Assembly: GCF_004138135.1 (NCBI RefSeq)
Contig: NZ_RYFD01000007.1
Coordinates: 1-64,000, forward strand
Direction of reading: 5' to 3'
DNA length: 64,000 nucleotides
Source: Candidatus Oscillochloris fontis
GTDB lineage: Bacteria > Chloroflexota > Chloroflexia > Chloroflexales > Chloroflexaceae
Under the pieces are notes generated by a model. It made no database searches and was not told the origin of the DNA. It was given only the letters and a program-made list of their open reading frames with translations. The position numbers and the translations under genes are program-made. This document shows, in pieces, positions 1 through 8,284 of this stretch (positions are counted from its first letter, which is position 1; the number at the start of each line of letters is the position of its first letter).

Positions 1-32
1 GTGGCTCGTCCATAGCGGTAGTATGCCGGATT

Positions 33-956
33 CTACTGATTCTCGCAACTCAGGAGTGACCCACCCTGAACGGATACGCGCCGACTAGCCAAAAGGTAGA
101 CCATGGTGCGATCAAACATGGCAATCGCCGCCGGGGCATGCTCGACAAAGAGGCGCAGGCGCTGTTCACTCTCCATCAGGGCAATCTCGGTCTGCTTATG
201 CTTGGTGATGTCATGCGCATGATCATTGACGATGAGCGGACGCCCCTGAGTATCAAAGATCACCCAAGAACGCCGTAAGAGCCAGCGCACTGACCCGTCA
301 GGAAGAAGCATGCGGTGTTCAAATTCAATATGTCCATCGGTGAGGGCTTTCTGACGCATCGCAATAGCGAGATCGAGATCGTCAGGATGCACCACGCGCA
401 TAAAGAAGTTGGGATCATCCACAAAACATTGGAGTGGGTAGCCCAAGACCCGCTCAAAAGCGGCACTCGAAAAGAGAATGCGGCGTTCAGTCAAGGAGAA
501 TGATGTAAACGCATCGAGCATCGTATCCAGAATAGATCGGACATGGAGCATATACGCATCACGTCCCGTTAGGTGTGTGTAGGCCAACTCCTGTTCTACG
601 AGTTCAGCAAGGCGATCATAATCATTGCGCTCGACCACCCCACACGCACCGAGGCGCATCAGATCAACCACCGTATTCAGGCTAACCTCTGGCATAACCA
701 GCAGCAGGCGCGGGTGGGGTTGGTGGGCAGCAAGGGTATGAAGGAGTTGGGTGGGGTACTGAAGGTTGATGCCTAGGATAAGATCCCATTGGTGTTGTTC
801 CAAAATCGAAGAAAGTTGAGTAATTTCAACCACATGTTCGTGGCGAAATCCCACTATTCCTCGCTCTTGTAAGCATGCAACCACACCTGCAACCTCGACA
901 GCATCAACACCGACGATCAGGATATTCTTCATATGTAAATAATTGGTATATTCCAT
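33..956 (-). CDS. Truncated pseudo-receiver/PAS sensor protein
   Basis: A 307-residue protein. The N-terminal ~120 residues have a CheY-like fold pattern (KNILIVGVDA, WDLILGINL), but the usual phospho-acceptor Asp is Gly and the beta5 Lys is absent, so it looks like a pseudo-receiver. A PAS domain with its PAC segment follows (about 130-265: VVHPDDLDLAI, RMLLPDGSVRWLLRRSW, HDITKHKQ). A second PAS domain starts (EQRLRLFVEHAPAAIAMFD) and stops abruptly about 20 residues in. In PAS proteins of this type the second PAS normally continues into further PAS/GAF and kinase domains, so this looks like a frameshift or truncation close to the window edge. An open frame without the stop continues to base 1, but I do not recognise its sequence. 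An internal ATG at 932 is an alternative start. Sensor role is inferred from domains only. Confidence 0.6.
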   Translation of the reverse strand: MEYTNYLHMKNILIVGVDAVEVAGVVACLQERGIVGFRHEHVVEITQLSSILEQHQWDLILGINLQYPTQLLHTLAAHQPHPRLLLVMPEVSLNTVVDLMRLGACGVVERNDYDRLAELVEQELAYTHLTGRDAYMLHVRSILDTMLDAFTSFSLTERRILFSSAAFERVLGYPLQCFVDDPNFFMRVVHPDDLDLAIAMRQKALTDGHIEFEHRMLLPDGSVRWLLRRSWVIFDTQGRPLIVNDHAHDITKHKQTEIALMESEQRLRLFVEHAPAAIAMFDRTMVYLLASRRVSVQGGSLLSCENQ

Positions 957-1047
957 GAGCGCTACCAGGGAAAAGAATGGTGAGTAGGATGAAGATCAGC
1001 GCTTAGTTAAGATGACATATACAGAGATCATCTAGCCATACTAGAGT

Positions 1048-1077
1048 ATCATGCAGAATAATGGTTCCATTTGTCAA
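1048..1077 (-). promoter_or_regulatory. Possible sigma70-type promoter for the PAS gene
   Basis: Read on the minus strand there is a perfect TTGACA at 1077-1072. It is followed after 18 bases by CATGAT (1053-1048), four of six matches to TATAAT. It would give a leader of about 90 bases before the PAS gene. This is sequence resemblance only. Confidence 0.35.
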
Positions 1078-1118
1078 GGTTAAAGTAAAAAATGTCATGT
1101 TAAGGTGAGATCACCCCA

Positions 1119-1197
1119 GGGCATGTGCAAAGTCACCTCCGGTGGGGGTGTGGGGGCGGCTGCGCCGCCCCAAGCCCCAAGGACTTTGCACATGCCC
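1119..1197. repeat. PE-F palindromic element upstream of hypA
   Basis: A perfect 16-bp inverted repeat (GGGCATGTGCAAAGTC, 1119-1134; complement at 1182-1197) encloses the module CACCTCCGGTGGGGGTG and a GC-rich inner hairpin with centre GGCTGCGCC. The same module recurs at 50850-50870. A second partial arm (GGGCATGTGCGGCTGCGCCCC type) follows at about 1209-1230. The rest of the 957-1291 gap (AT-rich 957-1110) shows only the possible minus-strand promoter. The element may end transcripts or simply be a dispersed repeat. Confidence 0.75.
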
Positions 1198-1291
1198 TGA
1201 GTGTGTATAGGGCATGTGCGGCTGCGCCCCAGACCCAACCAAAAATTGGTATAATCCTCCTATCCACCACCTGCGACAAGGCAACCTCACG

Positions 1292-1636
1292 ATGCACGAA
1301 CTTTCCGTTGCGTTGAGCCTCGTACAACTCGCCGATGATGCCGCCCGCCAAGCCGGGGCCAGCCAGGTGATTGCACTCCACCTCCGCATTGGCGCACTGG
1401 CCGGGGTTGTTCCCGATGCGCTGCGCTTCAGTTTTGACCTTGCCGCCGCTGGGACGCTGGTCGCCGGGGCGCGCCTGGAGATTGAGGAGGTGCCGGTGCG
1501 CATCTTTTGCGACCTATGCAATGCCGAGGCTGATCTGCCTAACCCACAATCCTTTGTCTGCCCGATCTGCCAGCAACCGGCCATGCGGATGGTGCAGGGC
1601 CGCGAGCTTCAGCTTATCTCTCTGGAGGTGCCATGA
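1292..1636 (+). CDS. hypA: Hydrogenase nickel incorporation protein HypA
   Basis: A 114-residue protein beginning MHELSVA, the conserved HypA N-terminus whose His2 is a nickel ligand in the family. Two zinc-finger CxxC pairs are visible (FCDLC and CPIC, about residues 74-94), as expected for the HypA zinc site. The family length is 110-120, so ATG 1292 is preferred over an upstream in-frame start at 1214 that would add 26 unrelated residues from a repeat-rich leader. HypA delivers nickel, with HypB, to the large subunit of NiFe-hydrogenases. It overlaps hypB by four bases (ATGA), which suggests translational coupling. It is first in the run hypA-hypB-hypD-hypE. Confidence 0.95.
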   Translation: MHELSVALSLVQLADDAARQAGASQVIALHLRIGALAGVVPDALRFSFDLAAAGTLVAGARLEIEEVPVRIFCDLCNAEADLPNPQSFVCPICQQPAMRMVQGRELQLISLEVP

Positions 1637-2286
1637 GTGAATCCCCGCGTCTGGTGGAGGTGCGCCAGAATGTTTTAAGTAAGAACGATCAACTGGCACT
1701 CGAATTGCGCCAACGCTTTGATCAGGCAGGGGTGCGGGTGATCAATCTGCTCTCTAGCCCCGGTGCGGGTAAGACGCGCCTGCTCGAAGAGACATTACGC
1801 CAACTCGGTACGCGCCACCGGGTGGCGGCGCTGGTGGGCGATCTGGCGACCGATAATGATGCGCGACGCCTCGCCCGCAGTGGGGCTGCCGTGCGCCAGA
1901 TTGAGACGGCTGGCATGTGCCACCTGGAAGCCGATATGGTGATGGGCCACTTGGAGGGCTGGCATCTGGCCGATTTCGACATCCTCTTTATTGAGAATGT
2001 GGGTAATCTGGTCTGCCCGACCAGCTACGATCTGGGGGAACATGGCCGCGTGGTGCTGATGGCGGTGACGGAGGGCGAGGATAAGCCGCTCAAGTATCCC
2101 GGTACGTTCCAGTGGGCCAATTTGGTGCTGCTCTCGAAGCTGGATATGGCCGAAGCCGCCGAGTTTGATGCCGCTGCCGCGCATACCAACATCGCAGCGG
2201 TGCATCCGGGTGTGCCGATCATTGCAACCTCGGCCCGTACCGGTACGGGCATGGCCGAGTGGTTGGCCTGGGTTGAGGATCTATGA
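1633..2286 (+). CDS. hypB: Hydrogenase maturation GTPase HypB
   Basis: A 217-residue G3E-family GTPase. The Walker A motif SSPGAGKT lies at residues 41-48. The HypB metal-site region is recognisable in [10 protein letters not shown] and the segment [10 protein letters not shown], and a base-recognition region LLSKLD follows. It lacks the histidine-rich or CxxCGC N-terminal nickel-storage extension of some HypB proteins, so it is the short form. In the family, GTP hydrolysis drives nickel transfer with HypA. It overlaps both neighbours by four bases (hypA stop/hypB start and hypB stop/hypD start), so the three genes are a tightly coupled unit. Confidence 0.95.
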   Translation: MSESPRLVEVRQNVLSKNDQLALELRQRFDQAGVRVINLLSSPGAGKTRLLEETLRQLGTRHRVAALVGDLATDNDARRLARSGAAVRQIETAGMCHLEADMVMGHLEGWHLADFDILFIENVGNLVCPTSYDLGEHGRVVLMAVTEGEDKPLKYPGTFQWANLVLLSKLDMAEAAEFDAAAAHTNIAAVHPGVPIIATSARTGTGMAEWLAWVEDL

Positions 2287-3392
2287 AGTATCTTGATGAG
2301 TACCGTGACCCAGTACTGGCCCAGCGGATCTTCGAGGAGATCCGCCGTATCACGACGCGCCCCTGGGCGATCATGGAGGTGTGTGGCGGTCAGACCCACG
2401 CGATCATTCGGAATGGTATTGATCAACTCCTACCCGACCAGATCGAGTTGATCCACGGCCCCGGCTGCCCGGTGTGTGTCACGCCCCTAGAGGTGATTGA
2501 TAAGGCGCTGGCGATTGCGGCGCGCCCGGAGGTCACGTTCTGTTCGTTCGGCGATATGCTGCGCGTGCCGGGCAGTGCGGGCGATCTCTTTCGGGTGAAG
2601 AGCGCTGGTGGTGATGTGCGGGTGGTCTATTCGCCGCTCGATGCGGTCAAACTGGCCCAGCAGCACCCCGAACGCCAGGTGGTCTTCTTTGGGATCGGAT
2701 TTGAGACGACCGCCCCGGCCAATGCCATGACAGTGGTGCAGGCGGCCAAGTTGGGGCTGACCAACTTCTCCATGCTGGTCTCGCATGTGCTGGTGCCGCC
2801 CGCCATCCGGGCGATTATGGAATCGCCCACCTGCCGGGTGCAGGGCTTCCTTGCCGCTGGTCACGTCTGTAGTGTGATGGGCACACACCAGTATGGCCCG
2901 CTCGTCGAGCAGTACCACGTCCCAATTGTGGTGACGGGCTTTGAGCCGCTGGATGTCTTGGAGGGTATCCGCCGCACAATCGTGCAGCTTGAAACCGGGC
3001 AGCCTGCGTTGGAGAACGCCTACGCCCGCGCCGTGAGTGCGCCCGGCAACCTGCCCGCGCAACAAGTGCTGGCCGAGGTCTTTGAGGAGACTGACCGCAC
3101 CTGGCGCGGGATCGGGCGCATCCCCAACAGTGGCTGGCGGCTCAGTGGGCGCTACCGCGCCTTCGATGCCGAGGAGCGTTTCGATGTCGGCCACATCCAG
3201 ACTGCCGAGTCGGCGTTGTGTCGCAGCGGCGAGGTGCTGCAAGGCTTGATCAAGCCGAATCAGTGCGCCGCCTTCGGCAAGGAGTGTAGCCCACGCACCC
3301 CCCTCGGCGCGACTATGGTGAGCAGCGAGGGCGCCTGCGCGGCCTATTACCAGTATGGGAGATTTGAGGATAAGCGTTCACTTTTGGGGTAA
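2283..3392 (+). CDS. hypD: Hydrogenase maturation protein HypD
   Basis: A 369-residue protein with the HypD signatures: [11 protein letters not shown] near residue 32, [10 protein letters not shown] near residue 60, and the C-terminal cysteine region [14 protein letters not shown] with [11 protein letters not shown] that holds the 4Fe-4S cluster. HypD works with HypC to assemble the Fe(CN)2CO unit. No hypC or hypF is present in the window although hypC commonly neighbours hypD. The last codons and the stop (KRSLLG, TAA at 3390-3392) lie in sequence matching the end of a PE-A palindromic element, so the C-terminal tail appears to be repeat-derived. Confidence 0.95.
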   Translation: MKYLDEYRDPVLAQRIFEEIRRITTRPWAIMEVCGGQTHAIIRNGIDQLLPDQIELIHGPGCPVCVTPLEVIDKALAIAARPEVTFCSFGDMLRVPGSAGDLFRVKSAGGDVRVVYSPLDAVKLAQQHPERQVVFFGIGFETTAPANAMTVVQAAKLGLTNFSMLVSHVLVPPAIRAIMESPTCRVQGFLAAGHVCSVMGTHQYGPLVEQYHVPIVVTGFEPLDVLEGIRRTIVQLETGQPALENAYARAVSAPGNLPAQQVLAEVFEETDRTWRGIGRIPNSGWRLSGRYRAFDAEERFDVGHIQTAESALCRSGEVLQGLIKPNQCAAFGKECSPRTPLGATMVSSEGACAAYYQYGRFEDKRSLLG

Positions 3393-3500
3393 ACAGAAAC
3401 TTCGCGTTGACGCAAAGGCGTGAAGACGCCAAGATTTTGATTAGGGTTCTATAAAAGGCTTTGCGCCTTGGCGTCTTTGCGTTAAAACCGGGATGTGAGT
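3371..3500. repeat. PE-A element between hypD and hypE
   Basis: Inverted copies of GACGCAAAGGCG and CGCCTTGGCGTCTTTGCG flank a short loop. The left end (GCGTTCACTTTTGGGGTAA) matches the terminal part of the complete PE-A copy at 8372-8506 and overlaps the 3' end of hypD. The right end (AAAACCGGGATG) matches the copy at 40344-40472. It may separate hypABD and hypE transcripts or be stable intercistronic RNA. Confidence 0.75.
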
Positions 3501-3519
3501 ATACATCTGAGGCACAACT

Positions 3520-4569
3520 ATGATAGATCTTGATGGCTGGGTCTGTCCGGCTCCGCTACGCGACTACCCCACGATTGTGATGGGCCATGGTGGGGGCGGC
3601 AAGCTCTCGGCGGAGTTGGTCGAGCATATCTTTTTGCCCGCCTTCCAGAACGGTACGCTGGCGCAACTCGGCGACTCGGCGCTGCTTGAGGTGGCCGGGG
3701 CGCGGCTGGCCTTCTCGACCGATTCGTTCGTGGTGCGGCCACTCTTCTTCCCCGGTGGCTGTATCGGTGATCTGGCGGTCAATGGGACGATCAACGACAT
3801 CGCTATGAGCGGTGCCCAGCCGCTCTACCTGAGCGCCGGATTCATTCTCGAAGAGGGCTTGGCGATCAGCCAACTCGCCACTATCGCCGAACGGATGGGG
3901 GCCGCCGCCCGCAACGCCGGGGTCACCCTGGTGACGGGCGACACCAAGGTGGTAGATCGCGGCCACGGCGATGGGGTCTACATCACCACGAGTGGGATCG
4001 GGGTGGTACCGACGGGGCTGCGCATCGCCCCCGACCAAGCGCGCCCCGGCGACCTCGTGCTGGTGAGTGGAGAGATCGGGTTGCACGGGATGGCGATCAT
4101 GAGTGTACGTGAAGGGCTGGAGTTTGGTAGCCCGCTCATGAGCGACTGCGCCCCGCTGCATGATCTGGTAGCGACGATGCTGGCAGCAAACTCCAACATC
4201 CACGCCCTACGCGACCCGACACGCGGCGGGTTGGCCTCGGCACTCAACGAGATTGCCGCCGCTTCACGGGTGGGGGTGCGCGTCATCGATTCGGCGGTGC
4301 CGGTACCCCCAGAGGTGCGCGCCGCCTGCGAGATTCTGGGTCTCGACCCCTTCTATGTGGCGAATGAGGGTAAGTTGGTGGCCTTTGTGGCGCGTGAGGC
4401 GGGCGAGGCGATCCTCGAAGCCATGCGCGCCCATCCGCTGGGACACCACGCGGCGATCATCGGCGAGGTGGTGACCGAGCATCCGGGGATGGTCGTGGCA
4501 CGCACCGGCATCGGCGGGACACGGGTGGTGGATACGCTGGTCGGCGAGCAGTTACCGAGGATCTGTTAA
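3520..4569 (+). CDS. hypE: Hydrogenase maturation protein HypE
   Basis: A 349-residue PurM/AIR-synthetase-type protein. MGHGGGGKLSAELV, FSTDSFVV and LAVNGTINDIAMSGAQP form the ATP site of the family, and RDPTRGGLASALNEIA is the second conserved block. The protein ends in PRIC, the invariant C-terminal Cys that receives the carbamoyl group and is dehydrated to thiocyanate for the cyanide ligands. The length is normal. It lies 127 bases after hypD, with a PE-A element between. HypF, the carbamoyltransferase partner, is not encoded here. Confidence 0.95.
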   Translation: MIDLDGWVCPAPLRDYPTIVMGHGGGGKLSAELVEHIFLPAFQNGTLAQLGDSALLEVAGARLAFSTDSFVVRPLFFPGGCIGDLAVNGTINDIAMSGAQPLYLSAGFILEEGLAISQLATIAERMGAAARNAGVTLVTGDTKVVDRGHGDGVYITTSGIGVVPTGLRIAPDQARPGDLVLVSGEIGLHGMAIMSVREGLEFGSPLMSDCAPLHDLVATMLAANSNIHALRDPTRGGLASALNEIAAASRVGVRVIDSAVPVPPEVRAACEILGLDPFYVANEGKLVAFVAREAGEAILEAMRAHPLGHHAAIIGEVVTEHPGMVVARTGIGGTRVVDTLVGEQLPRIC

Positions 4570-4599
4570 TGACACACCATCGGCGTTCGTAGGGGCGCG

Positions 4600-4745
4600 T
4601 CGCGACGAAGCCCCGGTTTTTGACCGCAAAGGACGCAGAGGAACGCAGAGGAAGAACCACAGGTTGTAGGTAGCCCGACCCCTCTGCGTACCTCTGTGTC
4701 CTCTGCGGTTGATATGGCTTATGCGCTCCTTAACCGAATGCACAA
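4600..4745 (-). repeat. PE-B element downstream of hypE
   Basis: The arms ACCGCAAAGGACGCAGAGG and CCTCTGTGTCCTCTGCGGT form a long inverted repeat. Its right edge carries TAACCGAATGC (4731-4741), the terminal inverted repeat that bounds the copies inside the glycosyltransferase genes at 44530-44697 and 47424-47591. The left terminus is degenerate and merges with a PE-C-like GTAGGGGCGCG stretch at about 4590. Confidence 0.8.
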
Positions 4746-4823
4746 CCCCCTCTGCGGTCAACCAGTTACGGTATCTTCACCCTAGGTGTTACCGCGCCCC
4801 ACCCACCAAGCACCTCCACTTGG

Positions 4824-4829
4824 TATGAT
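4824..4829 (+). promoter_or_regulatory. Possible -10 box for the riboswitch transcript
   Basis: TATGAT lies about 12 bases before the first conserved base of the riboswitch aptamer (GGGGAGTAGC), a fitting distance for a transcription start. No convincing -35 hexamer is visible at the right spacing. Confidence 0.3.
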
Positions 4830-4837
4830 CATCATGG

Positions 4838-4966
4838 TAGGGGAGTAGCCACCCGCCCTTGGGGCTGGTCAGTCGTCATCACGGAGCTTGCTCCCGGCTG
4901 ACCGAATGTGCAGATGCACTCTTGGCGAGACCACCACGTTTGGTCGTGGGGGTACTCGCTTTTTTG
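4838..4966 (+). ncRNA. yybP-ykoY family Mn2+ riboswitch
   Basis: The leader carries the family hallmarks in order: GGGGAGTAGC (4840-4849), then a P3 helix GGTCAG/CTGACC enclosing TCGTCATCACGG and CCCGG, then GGCGAGACC (4924-4932). In this Rfam family the two conserved internal loops bind Mn2+ and dock side by side. The 3' part can fold as an intrinsic terminator (GCGAG 4925-4929 with CTCGC 4955-4959, then six Ts). The closing P1 helix would use GAGTA (4843-4847) with TACTC (4953-4957), and these two pairings share bases. Metal binding would therefore be expected to favour P1 and read-through. The downstream P-type ATPase is a typical target of this class. Confidence 0.92.
4925..4965 (+). terminator. 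Riboswitch expression-platform terminator
   Basis: GCGAG-ACCACCACG pairs with CGTGGGGG-TACTCGC and is followed by TTTTTT at 4960-4965. The stem overlaps the 3' strand of the aptamer closing helix, so terminator and ligand-bound aptamer are mutually exclusive. Confidence 0.8.
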
Positions 4967-4993
4967 TACCCTATCTAAGCAAGGTGGAACGCC

Positions 4994-7663
4994 ATGCAAA
5001 CACCACAACCCTGGCATACCCTCGATGCCGATGCCGCCATTGCGCAACTTCAATCTAGCCCCGCAGGACTGAGTGCCGAGGAGAGCCTGCGGCGTCAAGC
5101 CGAGTATGGCCCGAATGAACTCAAGGCGAGTGCGCGGGTCTCGCCATGGGCCATCCTGGCAGAACAGTTTCGCAACGTGCTGGTGATCATCCTCCTCGTC
5201 GCCACACTCCTCTCGGCCTTCATGGGCCAAGAGGTTGAGGCCATCGTCATCGCGATCATCGTGCTCTTCGCCATCTTCCTCGGTTTCATCCAGGAGTATC
5301 GCGCCGAACGGGCGATTGAGGCGCTGCGGAAGATGGCCGCGCCCACCGCCACGGTGCTGCGTGATGGTGAAGAGGTCGAGGTTCCCTCCCGCGATCTGGT
5401 GCCCGGCGATCTCATCCTGATCCAGGCCGGTGATCGCATCCCCGCCGACGCCCGCCTCATCGAGGCGATCAATCTGCAAATCGAAGAGGCCGCCCTTACC
5501 GGCGAGTCGCTGCCGGTTGAGAAGCATACCAACGCCCTCACCGACCCCAAACTTGGGGTTGGGGATCGCAAAAACATGGTTCACTCCGGCACCGTTGCCA
5601 CCTACGGGCGTGGACGGGCGTTGGTGATCGCTACCGGCATGCAGAGCGAGTTCGGCCAAATTACCGGTATGCTCCAGGGCGTCGAGACGAGCCGCACCCC
5701 GCTGCAAGAGAACCTCGACCGCGTCGGCAAGACCTTGGCCAAAGCCGCGCTGGTGGTGGTGGCGGTCGTGGTCGGCTTGGGCTTGACACGCGGCCAGCCC
5801 TTCCTAGAGATGTTGCTCTTCGGGATTGCACTGGCCGTCGCGGTGGTGCCCGAAGCCCTTCCAGCGGTCGTCACCATCTCGCTGGCGATTGGGGTTCAGC
5901 GCATGGCGCACCGCAACGCACTCGTGCGCCGCCTGCCCACCGTCGAAACGCTCGGCAGCACCTCGGTGATCTGCTCGGACAAGACCGGTACCCTAACCAA
6001 AGACGAGATGACCACCCGGCGCATCTTCGTCGCTGGTGAGATGATCGAGGTCACCAACACTGGCTACGAGCCATCCGGCACCTTCCTGCGTAATGGTACG
6101 CTGATCACCCCCAGTGGGCCGCTGGCCGAACTGCTGCGTGCCGGGGTGCTCTGCTCCGACGCGCACCTCAGCCAGCGCGAGGGGCGTTGGCACATGAAGG
6201 GCGATCCCACCGAAGGCGCGCTGATCGTGGCAGCGGCCAAAGCGGGAATCCACAAAGCCGATCTGGAGTCCCACGCGCCGCGTATTGACGAGATCCCCTT
6301 CACCTCCGAGACCAAGCGCATGACGACGCTGCACGAGACCCCCGAAGGGCGCGTGGCCTACGCCAAAGGTGCCCCGGAGATCCTGTTGGAGTCGTGCGTG
6401 AGCCTGTTGACCCCAGAGGGGGTGCGTCCGCTGGATGCGGCGGGGCGCGCCGCGATTCTCGCCCAAGCTCAACAGATGGCCAGCGACGCCCTGCGCGTGC
6501 TGGGGTTAGCCCGGCGGCGCGCCGCCAACATCACCGAGGCGACCCAGGATCTGACCTTCATCGGGCTGGTCGGCATGATTGACCCACCGCGCCCAGAAGC
6601 ACGCACAGCCATCGCCAACTGCGTCCACGCCGGGATCAAAACGATCATGATCACCGGCGACCACCCAATTACAGCCCAGGCTGTCGCCCGCGAGTTGGGA
6701 CTCCTCACCGATGGCCGCGTCGTCACCGGCGCGGAGTTGGAGGCCATGAGCGATGAGGAGTTGACCAACGCCATCGAAACGATCCAGGTCTATGCACGGG
6801 TCTCGCCAGCCCACAAACTGCGCGTGGTCACTGCGCTGCAAGCCCGTGGCCACATCGTCGCCATGACGGGCGACGGCGTGAACGATGCCCCGGCGCTCAA
6901 AAAAGCCGACATCGGCGTCGCCATGGGCATCACCGGCACCGACGTGAGCAAAGAGGCCGCCGCGATGACCCTCACCGACGACAATTTTGCCTCGATTGTG
7001 GCCGCAGTTGAGGAGGGGCGCGGGATCTTCGGCAACATCAAGAAATACCTGATGTACCTGCTCTCCTCCAACATCGGCGAGATCGGCCTGATGACCGGCG
7101 CGACCCTGCTGGGAATGCCGTTGCCCCTCACCGCTGTCCAGATCCTCTACGTCAACCTCGCCACCGACGGCCTGCCCTCACTGGCCCTCGCCGTAGATCC
7201 GCCCGAAGACGATCTGTTGGAGCGCCAACCCCGCGACCCACGTAGCGGCATCTTCACCCGCCCGGTGGTCATCCTGATGCTCGTGGGCGGCATCTGGTCA
7301 ACCCTGGTGAACCTAGGACTCTTCGCGTGGGCGATCAACTCCGGGCGCGCACTGAGCGAAGCGATGACCATGGCCTTCGTCTCGCTGGTGCTAATCCAGT
7401 TCTTCAAAGCCTACAACTACCGCTCAGATCGCCACTCGATCCTGCGGCGGCCCTTCGCCAACCGCTGGCTCAACCTCGCCATCGTGTGGGAACTGCTGCT
7501 CCTCGTGGCGATCATCTACGTCCCGTTCCTCCACGACGCCTTCGGCACCTTCAGCCTGCCCCTAATTGATTGGCTGATCATCCTCGGTGTCTCACTGACC
7601 ATCTCGCCGGTGATCGAAATCGCCAAGTGGATGGAGCGGCGCGGCTGGTTTGGGGCGATTTAG
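4994..7663 (+). CDS. P2-type cation-transporting ATPase (likely Mn2+/Ca2+ efflux)
   Basis: An 889-residue P-type ATPase of normal length. It has the N-terminal cation-ATPase domain, an actuator with TGES, the phosphorylation motif CSDKTGTLT with Asp329, the nucleotide-binding region (KGAPE), and the hinge TGDGVNDAP. SERCA-type ion ligands are conserved: Glu in the M4 motif (PEALP in place of the usual PEGLP), Asn and Glu in M5 (SSNIGE), and Asn and Asp in M6 (VNLATDGLP). This fits Ca2+/Mn2+ transport out of the cytoplasm. The upstream yybP-ykoY riboswitch argues that Mn2+ is the physiological signal. RBS AAGGTGG at 4981 supports ATG 4994. Confidence 0.93.
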   Translation: MQTPQPWHTLDADAAIAQLQSSPAGLSAEESLRRQAEYGPNELKASARVSPWAILAEQFRNVLVIILLVATLLSAFMGQEVEAIVIAIIVLFAIFLGFIQEYRAERAIEALRKMAAPTATVLRDGEEVEVPSRDLVPGDLILIQAGDRIPADARLIEAINLQIEEAALTGESLPVEKHTNALTDPKLGVGDRKNMVHSGTVATYGRGRALVIATGMQSEFGQITGMLQGVETSRTPLQENLDRVGKTLAKAALVVVAVVVGLGLTRGQPFLEMLLFGIALAVAVVPEALPAVVTISLAIGVQRMAHRNALVRRLPTVETLGSTSVICSDKTGTLTKDEMTTRRIFVAGEMIEVTNTGYEPSGTFLRNGTLITPSGPLAELLRAGVLCSDAHLSQREGRWHMKGDPTEGALIVAAAKAGIHKADLESHAPRIDEIPFTSETKRMTTLHETPEGRVAYAKGAPEILLESCVSLLTPEGVRPLDAAGRAAILAQAQQMASDALRVLGLARRRAANITEATQDLTFIGLVGMIDPPRPEARTAIANCVHAGIKTIMITGDHPITAQAVARELGLLTDGRVVTGAELEAMSDEELTNAIETIQVYARVSPAHKLRVVTALQARGHIVAMTGDGVNDAPALKKADIGVAMGITGTDVSKEAAAMTLTDDNFASIVAAVEEGRGIFGNIKKYLMYLLSSNIGEIGLMTGATLLGMPLPLTAVQILYVNLATDGLPSLALAVDPPEDDLLERQPRDPRSGIFTRPVVILMLVGGIWSTLVNLGLFAWAINSGRALSEAMTMAFVSLVLIQFFKAYNYRSDRHSILRRPFANRWLNLAIVWELLLLVAIIYVPFLHDAFGTFSLPLIDWLIILGVSLTISPVIEIAKWMERRGWFGAI

Positions 7664-7665
7664 AA

Positions 7666-7944
7666 TTACAATGTTTTCTGATGCGGAATAAGATCGATAA
7701 GGCCACGTAAGGCACGGTTCACCGTCTCTGAGTCAGGAAAGTAGACTTGCACATCAGGATCAAGCGCTACTACCCCTTCGGGGAGGGTAAAATGACGTTC
7801 TTCTGTCGTCCCATCCACCTTGTGAACAATCACGGTATACCCTCGACTCATTGCCTTGGCATGTTTTCCGCGTACACCATGGGAAAAATCATATTCTGCG
7901 TCCATGTCATCTTCATGGCGAACATCAGGCGTCTCGTTGCTCAT
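7666..7944 (-). CDS. Putative antitoxin partner of the BrnT-like toxin
   Basis: A 92-residue acidic protein (YDFSHGVRGKHAKAM, then VDGTTEERHF and a DPDVQVYFPDSETVNRALRGLI tail). It resembles small Chloroflexi/cyanobacterial proteins found next to DUF497 toxins, with a YDF-GVRGK motif and an acidic C-terminal helix. It does not look like the classical ribbon-helix-helix BrnA. Its start overlaps the 3' end of the upstream brnT-like gene by 20 bases, so the two are co-transcribed with the toxin first. Antitoxin function is inferred from that arrangement. Confidence 0.65.
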   Translation of the reverse strand: MSNETPDVRHEDDMDAEYDFSHGVRGKHAKAMSRGYTVIVHKVDGTTEERHFTLPEGVVALDPDVQVYFPDSETVNRALRGLIDLIPHQKTL

Positions 7945-8212
7945 AGGATTTCCGTTCTACCGTAGTGGCTTGACGCGGACTAATGATACGGATACGATTC
8001 CGACGCTCAGTATAGACAACCACCAGAAGGCGGTTATGTATTGAGCGTCCAATGTCAATGTAACGATCTTCATCAATAGAATGTATTTCATCATATATAG
8101 TAATTGAAAAATCATCACTAAAAACTGTTATTGCTTCTTCAAAGCTCATCCCATGCTTAGCAATATTCTTGAGAGCTTTCTCCTCATCGTATTCAAACCG
8201 TGTGTTGGACAT
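7925..8212 (-). CDS. BrnT-family toxin (DUF497)
   Basis: A 95-residue protein with the DUF497 pattern: N-terminal FEYDEEKALKNIAKHGMSFEEA, central RYIDIGRS, then LLVVVYTERRNRIRIISPRQAT. BrnT proteins are ribonuclease toxins with a RelE-like fold. ATG 8212 is chosen because AGGAG lies seven bases upstream on the minus strand and the protein then starts MSNTRFEYDEEKA as in the family; a longer frame to 8284 adds a non-conserved stretch. It is followed by the overlapping antitoxin-like gene. Confidence 0.85.
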   Translation of the reverse strand: MSNTRFEYDEEKALKNIAKHGMSFEEAITVFSDDFSITIYDEIHSIDEDRYIDIGRSIHNRLLVVVYTERRNRIRIISPRQATTVERKSYEQRDA

Positions 8213-8284
8213 ATAAACTCCTACTACCACACAAGTGTGTCCAGTGTACCACAAATAGGAAGCCACCAAAAAAATCTGTGCCAA

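Noticed and set aside
2487-3242. A 251-codon minus-strand frame inside hypD
   Set aside because: It is a complete overlap with a strongly conserved gene, and its composition is that of an antisense shadow.
4590-4760. Regarding the PE-B/PE-C stretch as part of the Mn riboswitch
   Set aside because: The aptamer core is self-contained at 4838-4966, and the upstream stretch matches dispersed repeats found elsewhere.
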